NCBI GenBank assembly: GCA_905250125.1
Contig: CAJNOL010000561.1
Coordinates: 25,036 to 89,035, forward strand
From: Rotaria sordida
Taxonomy: Eukaryota > Rotifera > Eurotatoria > Philodinida > Philodinidae
DNA: 64,000 nt
Reading direction: 5' to 3'
Shown: one piece after another, positions 47,310 through 60,172 of the stretch
How the letters are laid out: each line of letters starts with the position of its first letter
Numbering within the stretch: position 1 is the first letter of the stretch
Program-made: the position numbers and the translations under genes
The notes under the pieces: generated by a model
Seen by the model: the letters and a program-made list of their open reading frames with translations, nothing else
Told to the model about the DNA's origin: nothing
The model's database searches: none

Positions 47310-50300
47310 TAACGCCACCAATCATCACATGAAAAAGGACTAACTTTCAGCACAATTCTCTTCTATCATTTGACTCAATTGGAATCCATTATTTTAATGT
47401 GACAATATAGTTCAAAATCACGTGGAATAAAAATACTTGTAATCAAAGTCCTCTTTTACTATTTGACTTTATTGCAATCCATTATTTCCATATGACAACA
47501 TAATCAAATATCACCTGAAAAATGAATAATTTCGATCAAAATTATATTCTACTATTTGACTCAATTGGAATACATTATTCCAACGTGGCAAGATCATCCA
47601 AAATCATATGAAACAAGAGAAATTTTCAGCAAAAATCTCTTCTACTATTTCACTTAATTGAAATTCATGATTTCAATAGGACAACAAGATCCAACATTAC
47701 GTGAAAAAATTATAATTTTCATTAAAATTCTATTCTACCATTTGACTCACTTACAATATATTATTCCAAGGTGCGAAAATCATTCAAAATCACGTGAAAA
47801 AGAAAAAAATGTGAGCAACATTTTCTTCCACTATTTGACTCAATTGAAATCCACTATTAGACTCAATTGAAATCCACTATAACAATGCGAAAACATCACG
47901 CAAGATTACATGCAAAAAGAATAATTTTCATTAAAATTCAATTCTACCGTTTGATTCGATTGGAAACCATTATTTACACCTGACAACATCACATAACATC
48001 ACGTCAAAAAAGAAAAATTCTCAGTACAATTCCCTTCTACTGTTTCACACACTTGCAATCCACCACGTCAATGTGAAAAAATGATCCAACATCATCTAGA
48101 CAAAGAACAGTTTTAAACAAAATTCTCTTCTACTCTTTGACTCAAATGGAATTCATTATATCAAAGTGACAATATCGTACAACATCACACCGAAATAGAA
48201 GAACTTTTAGAAAATATCTGTTCTAATATTTGACTCAATTCAAACCCATGATTCCAATGGGACAACATCGTCCAAGAATATGTTGATAAAGGAATAATTT
48301 TCATTAAAATTTTCTTCTACGGTTTCACTCAACTTCAATTAATTGTTTCAACATGACAAGATGATTAAAGATCACGTGAATAAAGAGCAATGTTGAGCAA
48401 AATTCTTTTCTTCTACTCGAGTCAATACGAACCCATCATAACAAATGCGATAACATCATCCGATATCACATGATTAAAGAAGAGTTTCAAGCAGAATTAT
48501 CTTCTATTATTTGACTCAATTGGAATTCATCATTCCAATGTGACAACATGATGCAACATCACGCGAAATAAGGAAAACTTTTACCAAGATTCCCTTCCAT
48601 TATTTTACTGAATTGGGACTTCTTGGTAGAATCCGACAACATGATCTAATATCACGTGAAAAAATAAAAATTTTCAGCAAAATTCCCTTGTGTTATTTCA
48701 TATAGTTGTAACCCATCATTTCAATGCGACAAAATGATCCAACATCACCTAGGCAAAGAACAATTTTGAGCAAAACTCTCTTCTACTCTTTGGTGCAAAT
48801 GGAGTCCATTATATCAAAGTGGCAACATCGTTCAACATTACGTCAAAAAAGAAGGATTTTCAGCAAATAACTCTTCTACTATTGCACTCAATTGGAAACT
48901 ATGCTTCTAGTAGGACAACAAGATACAACGCCATAGGAAAGAAGAATAACTTTCATTATCACTGTTGTTTTATAATATTTAAATCAATTGGAATCCATCA
49001 TTTGAATTCGATAACATCATCCAAGATCACACTGAAAAAGAATAATTTGCATTAAAATTCTATTCAACGACTACATTCAGCGGTAATCAATTATTTCAAC
49101 CTAACGAAACGATCAAGCATCACGTGAATAAAGAATAATTTTGAGCAAAATTCTCTTCGCCTATTTGAGTCAATATGAATCCATCGTTACAATGCAAAAA
49201 TATCATCCAACATTACGCAATTGAAGAAAAGTTTCGAAGAAAATTATTTTCTCTTATTTGACTCAATTGGAATGCATTATTCCAATATGACAACATGATT
49301 CAACACGACGCGATAAAAGAAAAACTCTAAGCAAAATTCTTTTCCATTATGTCACGCAGTTGCAATCTATCATTTCAATGTAACAAACTGATCCAATATC
49401 ACCTAAACAACGAACAATTTTGAACAAAACTCTCTTCTACTCTTTGACTCAAATGGAATCTATTATACCAAAGTGAGAGAATCGTTCAATATGACGTCAA
49501 AAAAGAAAAATCTTCAGCAAATATCTTTTCTACTATTGAACTTTGTTGGAATTGATGCTTTCAATGAGACAACAAGATCCAACATTACGTAAAAAAACAA
49601 TAATTTTCATTAAAATTCCATTCTACCATTTGACTCAATTGGAATCCATTATTACAATGGGATAACATCATCTAAGATCAAGTGAAAAAGAGTAATTTTC
49701 ATTACAATTCAATTCGACTATTTAAATCAATTGCAATCCATTATTTCAATGCAACAACGTCCTCTAAGGTCACTTTCTATAAAGAATAATTTTTATTAAA
49801 AATCTCTTCTATGATTTCATTCAGCTTCAATCAACTATCTCAACATGAGAATATAATCAAGGATCACGTCAACAAAGAATAATTTCGAGCAAAATTCTCT
49901 TCTTCTTCTTGACTCAATACGAATCCATTATTACAATGCGACGACATCATCCAACATCATGTGATTAAAGAAGAGTTTCGAGCAAAATTATCTTCTATTA
50001 TTTGACTCAACTGAAATTCATTATTCGAATGTGGCAACATGATCCCAGATCACCCGAAAACAAAATAAATTTCACGAAAATTCGCTTCTACTATTTGAGT
50101 CAATTGAAATCCATTATTACAATGCGATAACATCATCCAAAATTACGTGAATAAAGAATAATTTTCATTACAGTTCTATTCTACCGTCTGACTCAATTGG
50201 AATTCATTTTTTCAATCTGAGGACATCTTGTAATATCACATGAAGAAAGAATAATTTTTACGAAAATTCGCTTCTACTATTTGACTCAATTGGAATGTGT

Positions 50301-53300
50301 TTTTGTCATGTGACAATATGATACAACATGACATGAAAAAAGAACGTACTTTACGAAAATTCTCCTCTACTATTTCGCTTAATAGAAATCCATTATAACA
50401 ATACCACAACATCATCCGACATCAAGTGATTGAAGAACAGTTTTAAGCAAAATTATCTTCCATTTTTCAATTCAATTGGAATCCAATTTTACATCGTGAC
50501 AACATAATCCAACGTCACGTGAGAAAAGAAGTTTTTTTACGAAGATTGTCTTCTATCATCAGACTCATTTGGAATACATTTTTGTCAATGTGACAACATC
50601 CTACAACATCATCTGAAAGAAGAATAATTTTTACGAAAACTGTCTTCTTCTATCTGACTCTATTGAAACCCATTTTTGTAATACCAAAGCATCATCCAAC
50701 GTCACGTGAGAAAAGAAGGTTTTTTACGAAGATTATCTTCTATCATCAGACTCATTTGAAATACATTTTTGTCAATGTGACAACATTCTACAACATCATC
50801 TGAAAGAAGAATAATTTTTACGAAAACTATCTTCTTCTATCTGACTCTATTGGAACCTATTTTTGTAATATCAAAGCATCATCCAACGTCACGTGAGAAA
50901 AGAAGGTTTTTTACGAAGATTGTCTTCTACTATCAGACTCATTTGAAATACATTTTGACAATGTGACAACATAATGCAACATGAGGTGAAAAAAGAGAAT
51001 ACTTTATGAAAATTCTCTTCTACTATTTGGCTCAATATGAATCCATTATTACAATTCCACAGCATCGTCCCACATCACATAATGAAAGAACGGTTTTGAA
51101 CAAAATTGTCTTCAATTTTTTGACTCAACTGGAATTCATCTTTATATCATGACAACATGATCCAACATGCCATGAAAAAAGAATATATTTTACGAAAATT
51201 CCCTTCTACTATTTGACTAAATTGGTATCTATTATTCCAAGCTGATATATGATCTGAGATCATGTAAAAAATGAAAATACTGAGCAAAAGTCTCCTCGAC
51301 TATTTGACTTAATTGGCAGTCATTTTTCAATCCTACAACATCGTCGAACATTACGAGATAAAAGAATACTATTTACTAGCATTATTTCCTACTACCTGAC
51401 TCGATTCTAATCGATTTTTTCAATGTGACGACATCATGCAACGTCTCGTGAAAAAAATATAATTTTTAGGAAAATTGTGTTGTACTATTTAAGTCAATTA
51501 GAATCCATTTTTTTAATGTGACAACATGATCGAACACGAGGTAGAAAAAGGACAATTTTGAGCAAAATTCGCTTCCATTATTTGTCTCATATGGAATTGA
51601 TTATTTCCATATCAAAACATCATCGAACATCACGTAAAAAAAGTATGATTTTCACTAAAATTCTTTTCTGTTATTTAACTTCATTGCAATCGAATGTTAC
51701 CCGTGACAACATGCTCCAAGAGCACGTGAAGAAGGAATAATTTTCAACAAAATTCGCTTCTACTTTTTCACTCAATTGCAAATCATTCTTATAATGTGAC
51801 AAAATAATCCAACATCATGATAAAAAGGAACAATTTTTAGGAAGATTCTCTTCTACTATTTGACTCAATTACCCTCCATTATTCTCAAATGTTACAAAAC
51901 GATCGAATCTTATGTGGAAAAAGAAATATTTAGAGCAAAATTCTGTTGCAATATTTCGATGAATTGCTATCTATTATTTCAACCAACAAAATCATCAAAC
52001 ATGACGTGAAAAAATGATTATCTTTACGAAAATTCTTTTCTACTATTTGAGTCAACGGAAATTCATTATTCCAACATGACAATATCATCCAACATTACTC
52101 GGAAAAAGGTAATTTTTACGAAAACACGATTCCACTATTTCACTCAATTGAAGTCCATTGTTTGAATATGAGAACGTCATCCAACATCACATATAGAAAG
52201 AATAATTGTCATCAAAATTCCTTTTTACTATTTGACTTTTTTAGAATCCATTATTTCTATGTCACAACATGCTGCAGTGTCCCGTAAATAAAGAATAATT
52301 TCCATCAAAATTCACCTCTAGTATTTGACTCGACTGCCATCCATTACTTCAGCGTGACAATAAGATTCAATATCATGTGGTAAAACAACAATTGTGAGCA
52401 AAAGTCTCTTGTAATATATGACTTTAGTGGAATCTGGTAGTTCAATATGGCAACATGATTCAACATTACGTGAAAAAAGAATAATTCTCATCAAAAGTCT
52501 TTTCTATACGAAAACTATTTTCTGCTATTCGATTTAATTGAAATTCATTATTTCAATATGGTAGCATCAATGAACATCATGTGAAAAAAGAATAATTTTT
52601 AGGAAAGTCGTCTTCTATTATTTGACACAATTGAGATCCATTATATCAGTGTGAGAGTGTGATTGAAGATTATATGAAAAGCAAAAATTTTTTACCAAAA
52701 TTCTCTGTTACAATTCCACTCAATTTGATCCTTTATGTCAACGTGACAATATAATCCAATATCAAATGAGAAAAGAATAGTTTTAATTACAGTTTGCTGT
52801 AACTATTTGAGTCAATTATAATTCATAATTTCAATGTACCAACTTGATACAATATCCCGTGAAAAAAGAACTATTCACAAGAAACTTCATTTCTATAATT
52901 CGACTCAAATGGAATTGTTTATTTCGATGTGATAGATTCATCCAACATTACATGTAAAAAGAATCCCTTTCATAATAGTTCTCTTCCGCTATTTGACTCA
53001 ATGGAATTTCATTCTTTTAATTTGAGAAAATAACGCAACATCATCCTCAAAAGGAATTATTTTCACGAAAATCATCTCCTAATATTTGAATCAATGGAAA
53101 CTCATTCATTCAAAGTGAGAAGATGATGCAATATTGCGTGAAAAATGGATAACTATCATTGAAATTCTCTTCTACTATTGGACTCAGTTGGAATGAATTT
53201 TTCAATTCGACAATATCATCCAACATCACGTGAAAGAAGATAATTTTCACAACAGTTCTCTTCGAGTATTTGACTGCATTGGAATGCGTTATTTCAATGG

Positions 53301-56300
53301 GACAACATCATCCGACAATACGTGAAAAAAGACTAGTTTTCATCAAAATTCTCTTCTGCTATTTGTGTCAATTGGAATCCGTTATTTCAACGTGATATTA
53401 TTGTTCAGCGTCACATGGAAAAGAATTGTTTTCGTAACAATGCTGTTCTACTATTTCGCTCAATTGCAATCCATTATTTGAATATGACAATATTAACCAA
53501 CATCGCATGAAAAAACAATAGTTTTTATCAAAACTGTCTCCTATTATTTGACTGAAGTGGAATCCAATATTGCAATATGATAGCATCATGCAACATCATG
53601 TAAAAGAAGAATAAATTTTATAACTATGCTCTTCTGATATTTGATTCGACTGGAATCCATCATTTCAATCAGACAACACCATCCTACATCGCGTGAAAAA
53701 AGAATAATTTTCATCAAAATTCTCTTCTATTATTTGACTCAATTAGAATTCATTGTTCCACTGTTACAGCATGATCGAACATTAGATAGAAAAAGAATAG
53801 TTGCTATCAAAATCGTCGTCTAGTATTTGAGGTAATGGAAATTCATTGTTTCAGAGTAATAACATTATCTACTATCAACGGAAAAAAAGAATAGTTTTAA
53901 GTAAAATTTCGTTCTACTATTTGACTCATTTGGAATAAGTTATTTCGATGTGACAACACGGCTCAACACGACGTGAAAAACGAAGAACTTTTACGAAAAT
54001 TCTCTTCGACCATGTGACTCACTTGGAATCCATTGTATCAATGTGACAATAGGTTCCAATATCAATGAGAAAAGGAATAGTTTTAAGCACAATTCTCTTC
54101 TTCTATTTTACTCAATTAGAATCCATGATATGAATGTGAGAACATAATCTTAGTTGACGTAAAAATAAAATAATTTTGAATAAAATTTCGTTCTACTATT
54201 GGACTGAATCGGAATCCATTACTTTAATATGACAATATGATGGAACATCTTGTGCAAAAAGATTAATTTTCATAAAAGTGCTGCTCTACTTTTCTACGCG
54301 CTTGGGATCTATTGTTTCAACTTTATAACATGATGTAAGATCACATGACAAAAGACTAGTTTCAACGAAAATTATCTTCTAATATTTTATCCCAGTTGAG
54401 ATCCATTATTTCAATGTGACAATATCATCCAACATGACATGAAGAACGAGTGATTTTTACTAGAACTATCTGCTATTATTTGACTCGATTGGGATTCATT
54501 ATTTCAATATCAAAACATCATCTAACATGACGTTAACAACGAATAATTCCTACGAAAATTTTCTTCTAGTATTCGAGTGAATTGAAATCTTACATTTCGA
54601 CATGACAATATCATCTAGCATCGCGTAAGAAAAGAGTAATTTTCAGAAAAACTCTCTTCTAATATTTGACTCAATTGTGGTTCGTTATACAAATGTGAAA
54701 ACATGATTCAAGATGATGTGAAAAGAGAAGAAATTTTACCAAAAGTCTTTTCTACAATTTGACTCTATTTAAATCGATTATGTGAATATGGCAACATCAT
54801 CGAACATAACCTGAAAAGAGGATAATTTTCACAAAAATTGTATTTTACTATCTAACTTAATTGGAACTGTCTATTACAATATGGCAACATGATCAAAGAT
54901 CGTGTGAAAAAAGAACAATTTTGAAGAAAATTCTGTTCTAACATTTTACTCAATCAGAATCCATTATTTCAATGTGGCGATATCATTCAAGATTACGTGA
55001 AGAAAGAATTATTTTCATTAAAGTTCTCCTCTACTCTTTGACTCAATCGGAATCTATTATTTCAATACGACGACATTATTTAACATCACATCGAAAAAGG
55101 ATAATTTTCATAACAATTCTCTTTTACTATTTCAGTCGATTGAAACCCATTACTTCAATTTGACAACATTATCGAATACGACGGGAAAAAGGAAGAATTT
55201 TAAAGAAAATCCTCTTCTATTTTTTAACTCAATTGGAATTAATTATTTCAATTAAAAAACAATGAACCAACATCATATGGAAAAAGAATTATTTTCACTA
55301 AAATTCTCTTCTACTATTTGACTTCGGCGAAATCCATTATCTCAATTCGGCAACGTTATCCAGCAGCAGTTGAAAAAAGAATAATTTTCATAACAGTTCT
55401 CATCTACTATTAGACTCAATCTGAACCTATTATTTCAATGTAACAACACCATTCTTGGATCGCATGTAGAAAGAATATTTTTCATAATAAGTCTCTTGTA
55501 GTATTAGATGCAGTGAGAATTCATTATTGCAATGCAACAACATGATTCAACTTCACGTAAGAAAGGAATAATTTGAAACAAAATGCTCTTCTAGTACTTG
55601 ACTCAATTGGAATCTATCATTTCAATGTGACGACATCGTCTAACATCACATGAAAAAAGAATGATTTTGAACAAAATCTTCTTTTAGTACTTGACTGAAC
55701 TAAAATTCATCATATCTTTGTGACAATATCATTCAACATTAGGTGAGAAAAGAATAATTTCCATCAAGTTTGTCTTCTTCTATTTGAGCCGATTGACCAC
55801 CATCATTTCTATATGGCAACATGATCTAACATTACGTGAAAGAAGAATAATTTTCATCAAAATTCTCTTCTACTATTTGACTCAACTGGAATCGATTATT
55901 TCACTAGAACACATCATCCAACATGCTGTGAAAAAAGAATAATTTACATCAATATTCTTTGTTACTATTTGATTCAATTGGAATTCGTTTTTTCAGTGTG
56001 ACAACATCTTCCAATATCGCATGAAAAAGAGATAATTATCATCAAAATTCTCTTCTACTGTTTGACTCAATCGGAATCCATTATTTCAATATGATAACAT
56101 GATCCACGTCATGTGAAAAAAGTATTATTTTCATAATAATTCTTTTCTAATATTTGACTGAATTGTAATCCATTATTCGTACGTAACAACATTATCCAAC
56201 ATCATATGAAAAGAGAAGAATTTTAAACAAAATTCTCTTCTATTATTTGACTCAATTAGGATCCGTTATTTCAATGTGACAACTTCATCCAATGTTACTT

Positions 56301-57380
56301 GAAAAATGGATAATTTTCATCAAAATTCTCTTATACTATTTGATTCATTTGTTTTCCGTTATTTTAATGTGGCATCATTATCCAATGTTATGTAAAAAAA
56401 GAATAATTTTGAACAAAGTTCTCTTCTACTATTTGACTGAATTCGAATCCGTTATTTCAAGGTGACAAGTTTATCCGACATGACATGAGAAAAGATTAAT
56501 TCTGACGAAAGTTCTCTGCTGCAATCGGACTCTTATTTGTATTAGTTATTTCAATGTGGTAATATCAACCAACATCATGTGAAAAAAGAATAATTCTGAA
56601 AAAAATTCTCTCCTACTGTTTGACTCAAATGGAATCCCTTATGGCGAAGTCGAAACGTTATCCAATCTCACGTGAAAAAAGAATAGCTTTTACGATAATT
56701 TCGTGTTAGTATTTGATTGAATTGAAATCCATTATTTCAGTATGACAACATGATTCAACATCACGTGAATAAGGACTAATTTTCATTACAATTCTGTTTT
56801 ACTATTTAACTCAATTGTAATACAGTATTCAAATATGATAACCTGATCCAACATCATCGGAAAAAAGAATAATTTTCATTAGAATTTTATTCTACTATTT
56901 GATTGAATTGGAATCGATTATTTTAATTGAAACAAAATGATCCAACATCATGTGAGAAGAGAATAGTTTGCATAAGAATTCTCTTCTACTATTTAGCTTA
57001 ATCTGAATTCGTTATTTCAATGTGAGAGTATAATCTCACAACACTTGAAAGATGAATAATTTCGATGAAAATTCTTTCCTACTATTTTACTCATTTGCAA
57101 TTCGTTGTTACATTGTGACAATATGATCGAACATCTGACGAAAAGAGAATAATTTTGAAGAAAATTCTCTTGTATTATTTGACTTGATTGGAATGTATTT
57201 TTCCAATGTGACAACATCGTTCTACATCACATGAAGAAAGAATAATTCTCATAAGAATTTTGTTCTAGTTTTTGAACTTTTTAAAATCCATTATTTGAAT
57301 ATTACAACAAGATCTGAGGTCACGTAAAAACAGAAAATGTGTATCAGAATTGTATTCTAGTATATGATTCGTTGTTGAAG
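47310..57380 (+). repeat. Satellite array B: about 108 copies of a 93-bp monomer
   Basis: The monomer reads approximately TTCTACTATTTGACTCAATT, GGAATCCATTATTTCAATGT, GACAACATCATCCAACATCA, CGTGAAAAAAGAATAATTTT and CATCAAAATTCTC (93 bp). Copies differ by roughly 20-30%. Its reverse complement can be laid on the array A monomer in a fixed register: about 27 of 36 positions agree over the AACATCA…GAATA…TTCA block and about 20 of 29 over the TTCTATTCATCTCTTTGATTC block, but only chance level in the remaining 28. Recurrent frames of about 60-90 codons are by-products of the period. Eroded monomer traces continue beyond 57,380. Confidence 0.95.
50514..50950 (+). repeat. Recent dimeric (187-bp) higher-order block in array B
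   Basis: GTCACGTGAGAAAAGAAG occurs at 50514, 50701 and 50888, 187 bp apart. The intervening dimers (with GACTCATTTGAAATACATTT and the CTATCTGACTCTATTG variant) are nearly identical, far closer than neighbouring monomers. It is a recently amplified two-monomer unit. Confidence 0.85.
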
Positions 57381-58729
57381 TCTGTTTGAGATTGTGTTAG
57401 AATTCGAGTTGGTAAGGTTATTAACGAAATAGTAACATGTTTGCAGTCGTATTTCATGATGAATCTCGGAGTATCGTGTGTGTTGGGTTTTAGTGAATTG
57501 GTTATCCGTTTTTTTGAACTGTTGTAATGATCGACATGTTCAGTTATAGTGTACTAACGTTGCATTTTTGAGGAAGGAAAGTTTGAAATTTTTTTGTAGT
57601 AAATGAATAACTCTAATCATGGTTTTGTTCTAATTTTTCACTCATCTCACAGGAAAAAAATTTCGATCGTAATCAGCATAGAAGATGATATGTAGCCAGA
57701 ATATTTCAAATTACGAGTCTGTTCAATTAATATTCCTATATAGAACTGATGTTTTAAATTATTCAAATGAGGATAGCAGCTTTGGCAGATGAATATGTTA
57801 AACTAAGACTTTATTCACTATTTTAATCATTCTCAAGTGATACTTTTTGATATGTCAATCAAAACCAAGAATGTATGGGAAATGAATAATTATGACCAAA
57901 GTTTGATTCGGTCATTTTGTATTTCAAAAACAAAACTTTCGTAAGGAAACATAGTGAAAGATGGTAACGTATATGAATGTTTCTTACAATAATTTGATTT
58001 GACTCTTTTGTCCATTACTAACCAGTAGTTTTGAAATCACAAATGAATGTCTGATTGTATGAAAATTGAATAATTTTAACGAGAGTTCTTTTCATTTATT
58101 TTGTTTCACATGAAAGATATCATCAAATTTTTTATACAATCAAAATAATGACAGAAAGATGAATAATATCAGGATGGTTAGGTGCAATTACTTTGTTTCT
58201 TTCGAAATACAGTACGAAACTTACCAAAGAAAGGTCTAGTTTTATGAAAAGCGAACCATCACAACAAGTATCTTGTTTGTTTACTTTGTACGTTTGAAAG
58301 TAGCTCACCTAGTCGAGATAATAATATAAAATCATATAACAAATAAATAGTTCCAAGTTGGCTTCTCCTTCGTTGTGTCCATCTTTGACCAATCTAAAGG
58401 AACATTTAAAAAAACAACTTAGAAATATTAAGTGAAAATATCTCTTCATAGAAATGTGGTGCGATTTATAATATAGTGGCACAAAAGTAAAGTAAACGCA
58501 CATTACTGAAGAAACCGAATGTTCTTAGTGGATATAATTCATATCTAAACACTCAAGAAATATTGTTACTAGTCCTAAGGATGAGTGTGTATGAATAATA
58601 GACTCGTACTTACATCTGTACTCCGTTCTATATATCTTAAAAGCTTTTATCACCGCCTTCTATAGTGTACAAAAATACGGCAGGCGACTCCTCTTGTGTT
58701 AGCTGATGCTTTCATGGGTAACAGCAATA
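57381..58729. other. Array edge with eroded monomers, no gene
   Basis: Pieces such as AAATGAATAACTCTAATCAT (57,601) and TGAATAATTTTAACGAGAGT (58,066) look like decayed array B monomers. The frame at 58309-58503 (minus) has no family signature. Confidence 0.4.
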
Positions 58730-58866
58730 CTATTTTGCTTCATTGATAGATCGATTTAACCAATCGAACCACGACATAACAGATTTCAAAGCTTGTTCGG
58801 AAGGGACGATGGAATGGTGCCAGTAGACACCAATGGGCGGAAGCTTTTTGTTACTGATCTCAATGT
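58730..58866 (-). CDS. Possible terminal exon of an unrecognised gene
   Basis: Read on the minus strand, a CCGGTTTTTAG acceptor (AG at 58868-58867) is followed by a 137-nt frame encoding ISNKKLPPIGVYWHHSIVPS, EQALKSVMSWFDWLNRSINE and AK, then a stop (58730). Base composition is more balanced than around it. No upstream exon was assigned and no family is recognised. It might equally be a fragment. Confidence 0.25.
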
Positions 58867-59639
58867 CTAAAAACCGGCTTATCTTCGCAGTAATACTCTA
58901 TTCTAATAAGATGCTTCTCAAAGTATTGCATCAACTAATCTAGACGAACTTACGTAGCTGTTAGTTGTTGTGTGGCAATCGACGTTGCAAAAAGTATAAG
59001 TGTTTCTATGATAACACTTTTTGCTTATTATCTTGTGATATGAAAAACAAACCAAAGAGTGTTTTTTCTTTTTCTTCTAGTAGAACATTCGAGTCACAGA
59101 AAGAAAAAGATAAATCAAAACATGCATGTCTATACTGAAGTCTAATAAGTACTGTTGACTACTCTCTATCAAAGGATAGAGGCATCTAAGAGCCGAAGTG
59201 TGGGATGTGGGTGTGAGTGGACATAAATCAACAAAAAAACAGATCGACCTATATGCCTATTATACAAATCAATCTGCTGCTCTCGACTCTTGCTTTTCAT
59301 CAATCAATTTCCTGTCGAAAATTACATAACAACAAAATATTAAGTGAATATTCTTGAATTAAAATTAATGAAAAAATGCAGAGTTAATTTCGCCGACGCG
59401 TTTCGTGTTATTCATTAAAATATTAAAACACTCATCAGGGCTTTGCATTATAATAAGAAGTATAAGCTGGGAATTTAAATATAAAAAGAGTGTGACTGTG
59501 TGGGTGTCAGGTGTGACTATGGGTATGGTTTTGTAAGAAAAAATAAGACCTACATTGACGCACCAACACCCACATATCCACATCCTCTTTATTTAGTAAA
59601 TGTATAGAAAGAAGAAAATGACAAAAAAAAATCGAGTGC
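58867..59639. other. Intergenic with telomere-like motifs
   Basis: No gene recognised. G-strand motifs at about 59199-59218 (GTGTGGGATGTGGGTGTGAG) and 59489-59506, and a C-strand motif at about 59563-59585 (CACCAACACCCACATATCCA), form an inverted pair bracketing about 370 bp. Confidence 0.5.
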
Positions 59640-60172
59640 CAGATGCAATACGGTTCAGATAGTGATGATTTCTGATTTGAAAGGTGAGTTGAACTGTATG
59701 TAGAACTATGAATCGAAGAGTAACAGTAATTCTTCCATAGAAACCTAAAATTCGATAGATAATATGGAGAAGATTGTTCATAGGATACTGCGTAAGTTAC
59801 ACTGATTTGCCACTCGTCAATAAACAGTTGATCGAGAAGAGTTTGTATTGAAGTGTTTGTCGAAAAGCGACTTGGTAATGATGAATTCATTACATTCGTA
59901 AGGAGTGTAATCGACCTTGGATTACTTATATTTCCATAGTATTTAATCATTTGTGAGATGATAAATGATTCGTCAAAAAATTGATTGATTGAGATGTTAA
60001 CTGTTGCTGGTAATATTGTATATAATGATATTAGAATATTAAAATATGCGGCTTCGTGCATACCCAAATCTGTTCTCCTGTAATAATTGATCGATGAAAG
60101 AGAAAATATATAAAAGAATTCAGTTAGATTAAACACATCGTTTGAACATATTTGATGAAGCGTGATATTCAC
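59640..60172 (-). pseudogene. Decayed member of a multigene membrane-protein family that I associate with bdelloid rotifers
   Basis: Read leftward, the frame contains LTNVMNSSLPSRFSTNTSIQ, TLLDQLFIDEWQISVTYAVS and YEQSSP. A shifted frame (from 59781) gives NNLLHIIYRILGFYGRITVT and LRFIVLHTVQ. I recall rotifer proteins with a repeated large extracellular domain having this order: an SSLPSRF-x-NTTIQ stretch, an xLFIEQW segment, a C-x-P-x-x-C-x-Y motif and a final transmembrane helix with GLYGGLT. Here the Cys motif has been lost by a deletion with frameshift at about 59,783, so the copy is broken. The N-terminal part of the ORF (MNITLHQICSNDVF…) may be original. Function of the family is unknown to me; a cell-surface role is inferred from the layout. 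Confidence 0.5.

Noticed and set aside
47310..57380. Open frames of 60-78 codons in array B (for example 48819-49055, 53641-53823, 57017-57217)
   Set aside because: Same reason: the repeat period is a multiple of three. No start context, domain or selection pattern.
14390..57380. CRISPR array as an explanation for the regular repeats
   Set aside because: The whole 93-bp unit is repeated with gradual divergence. There are no short identical repeats separated by unique spacers, no cas genes, and the context is eukaryotic.
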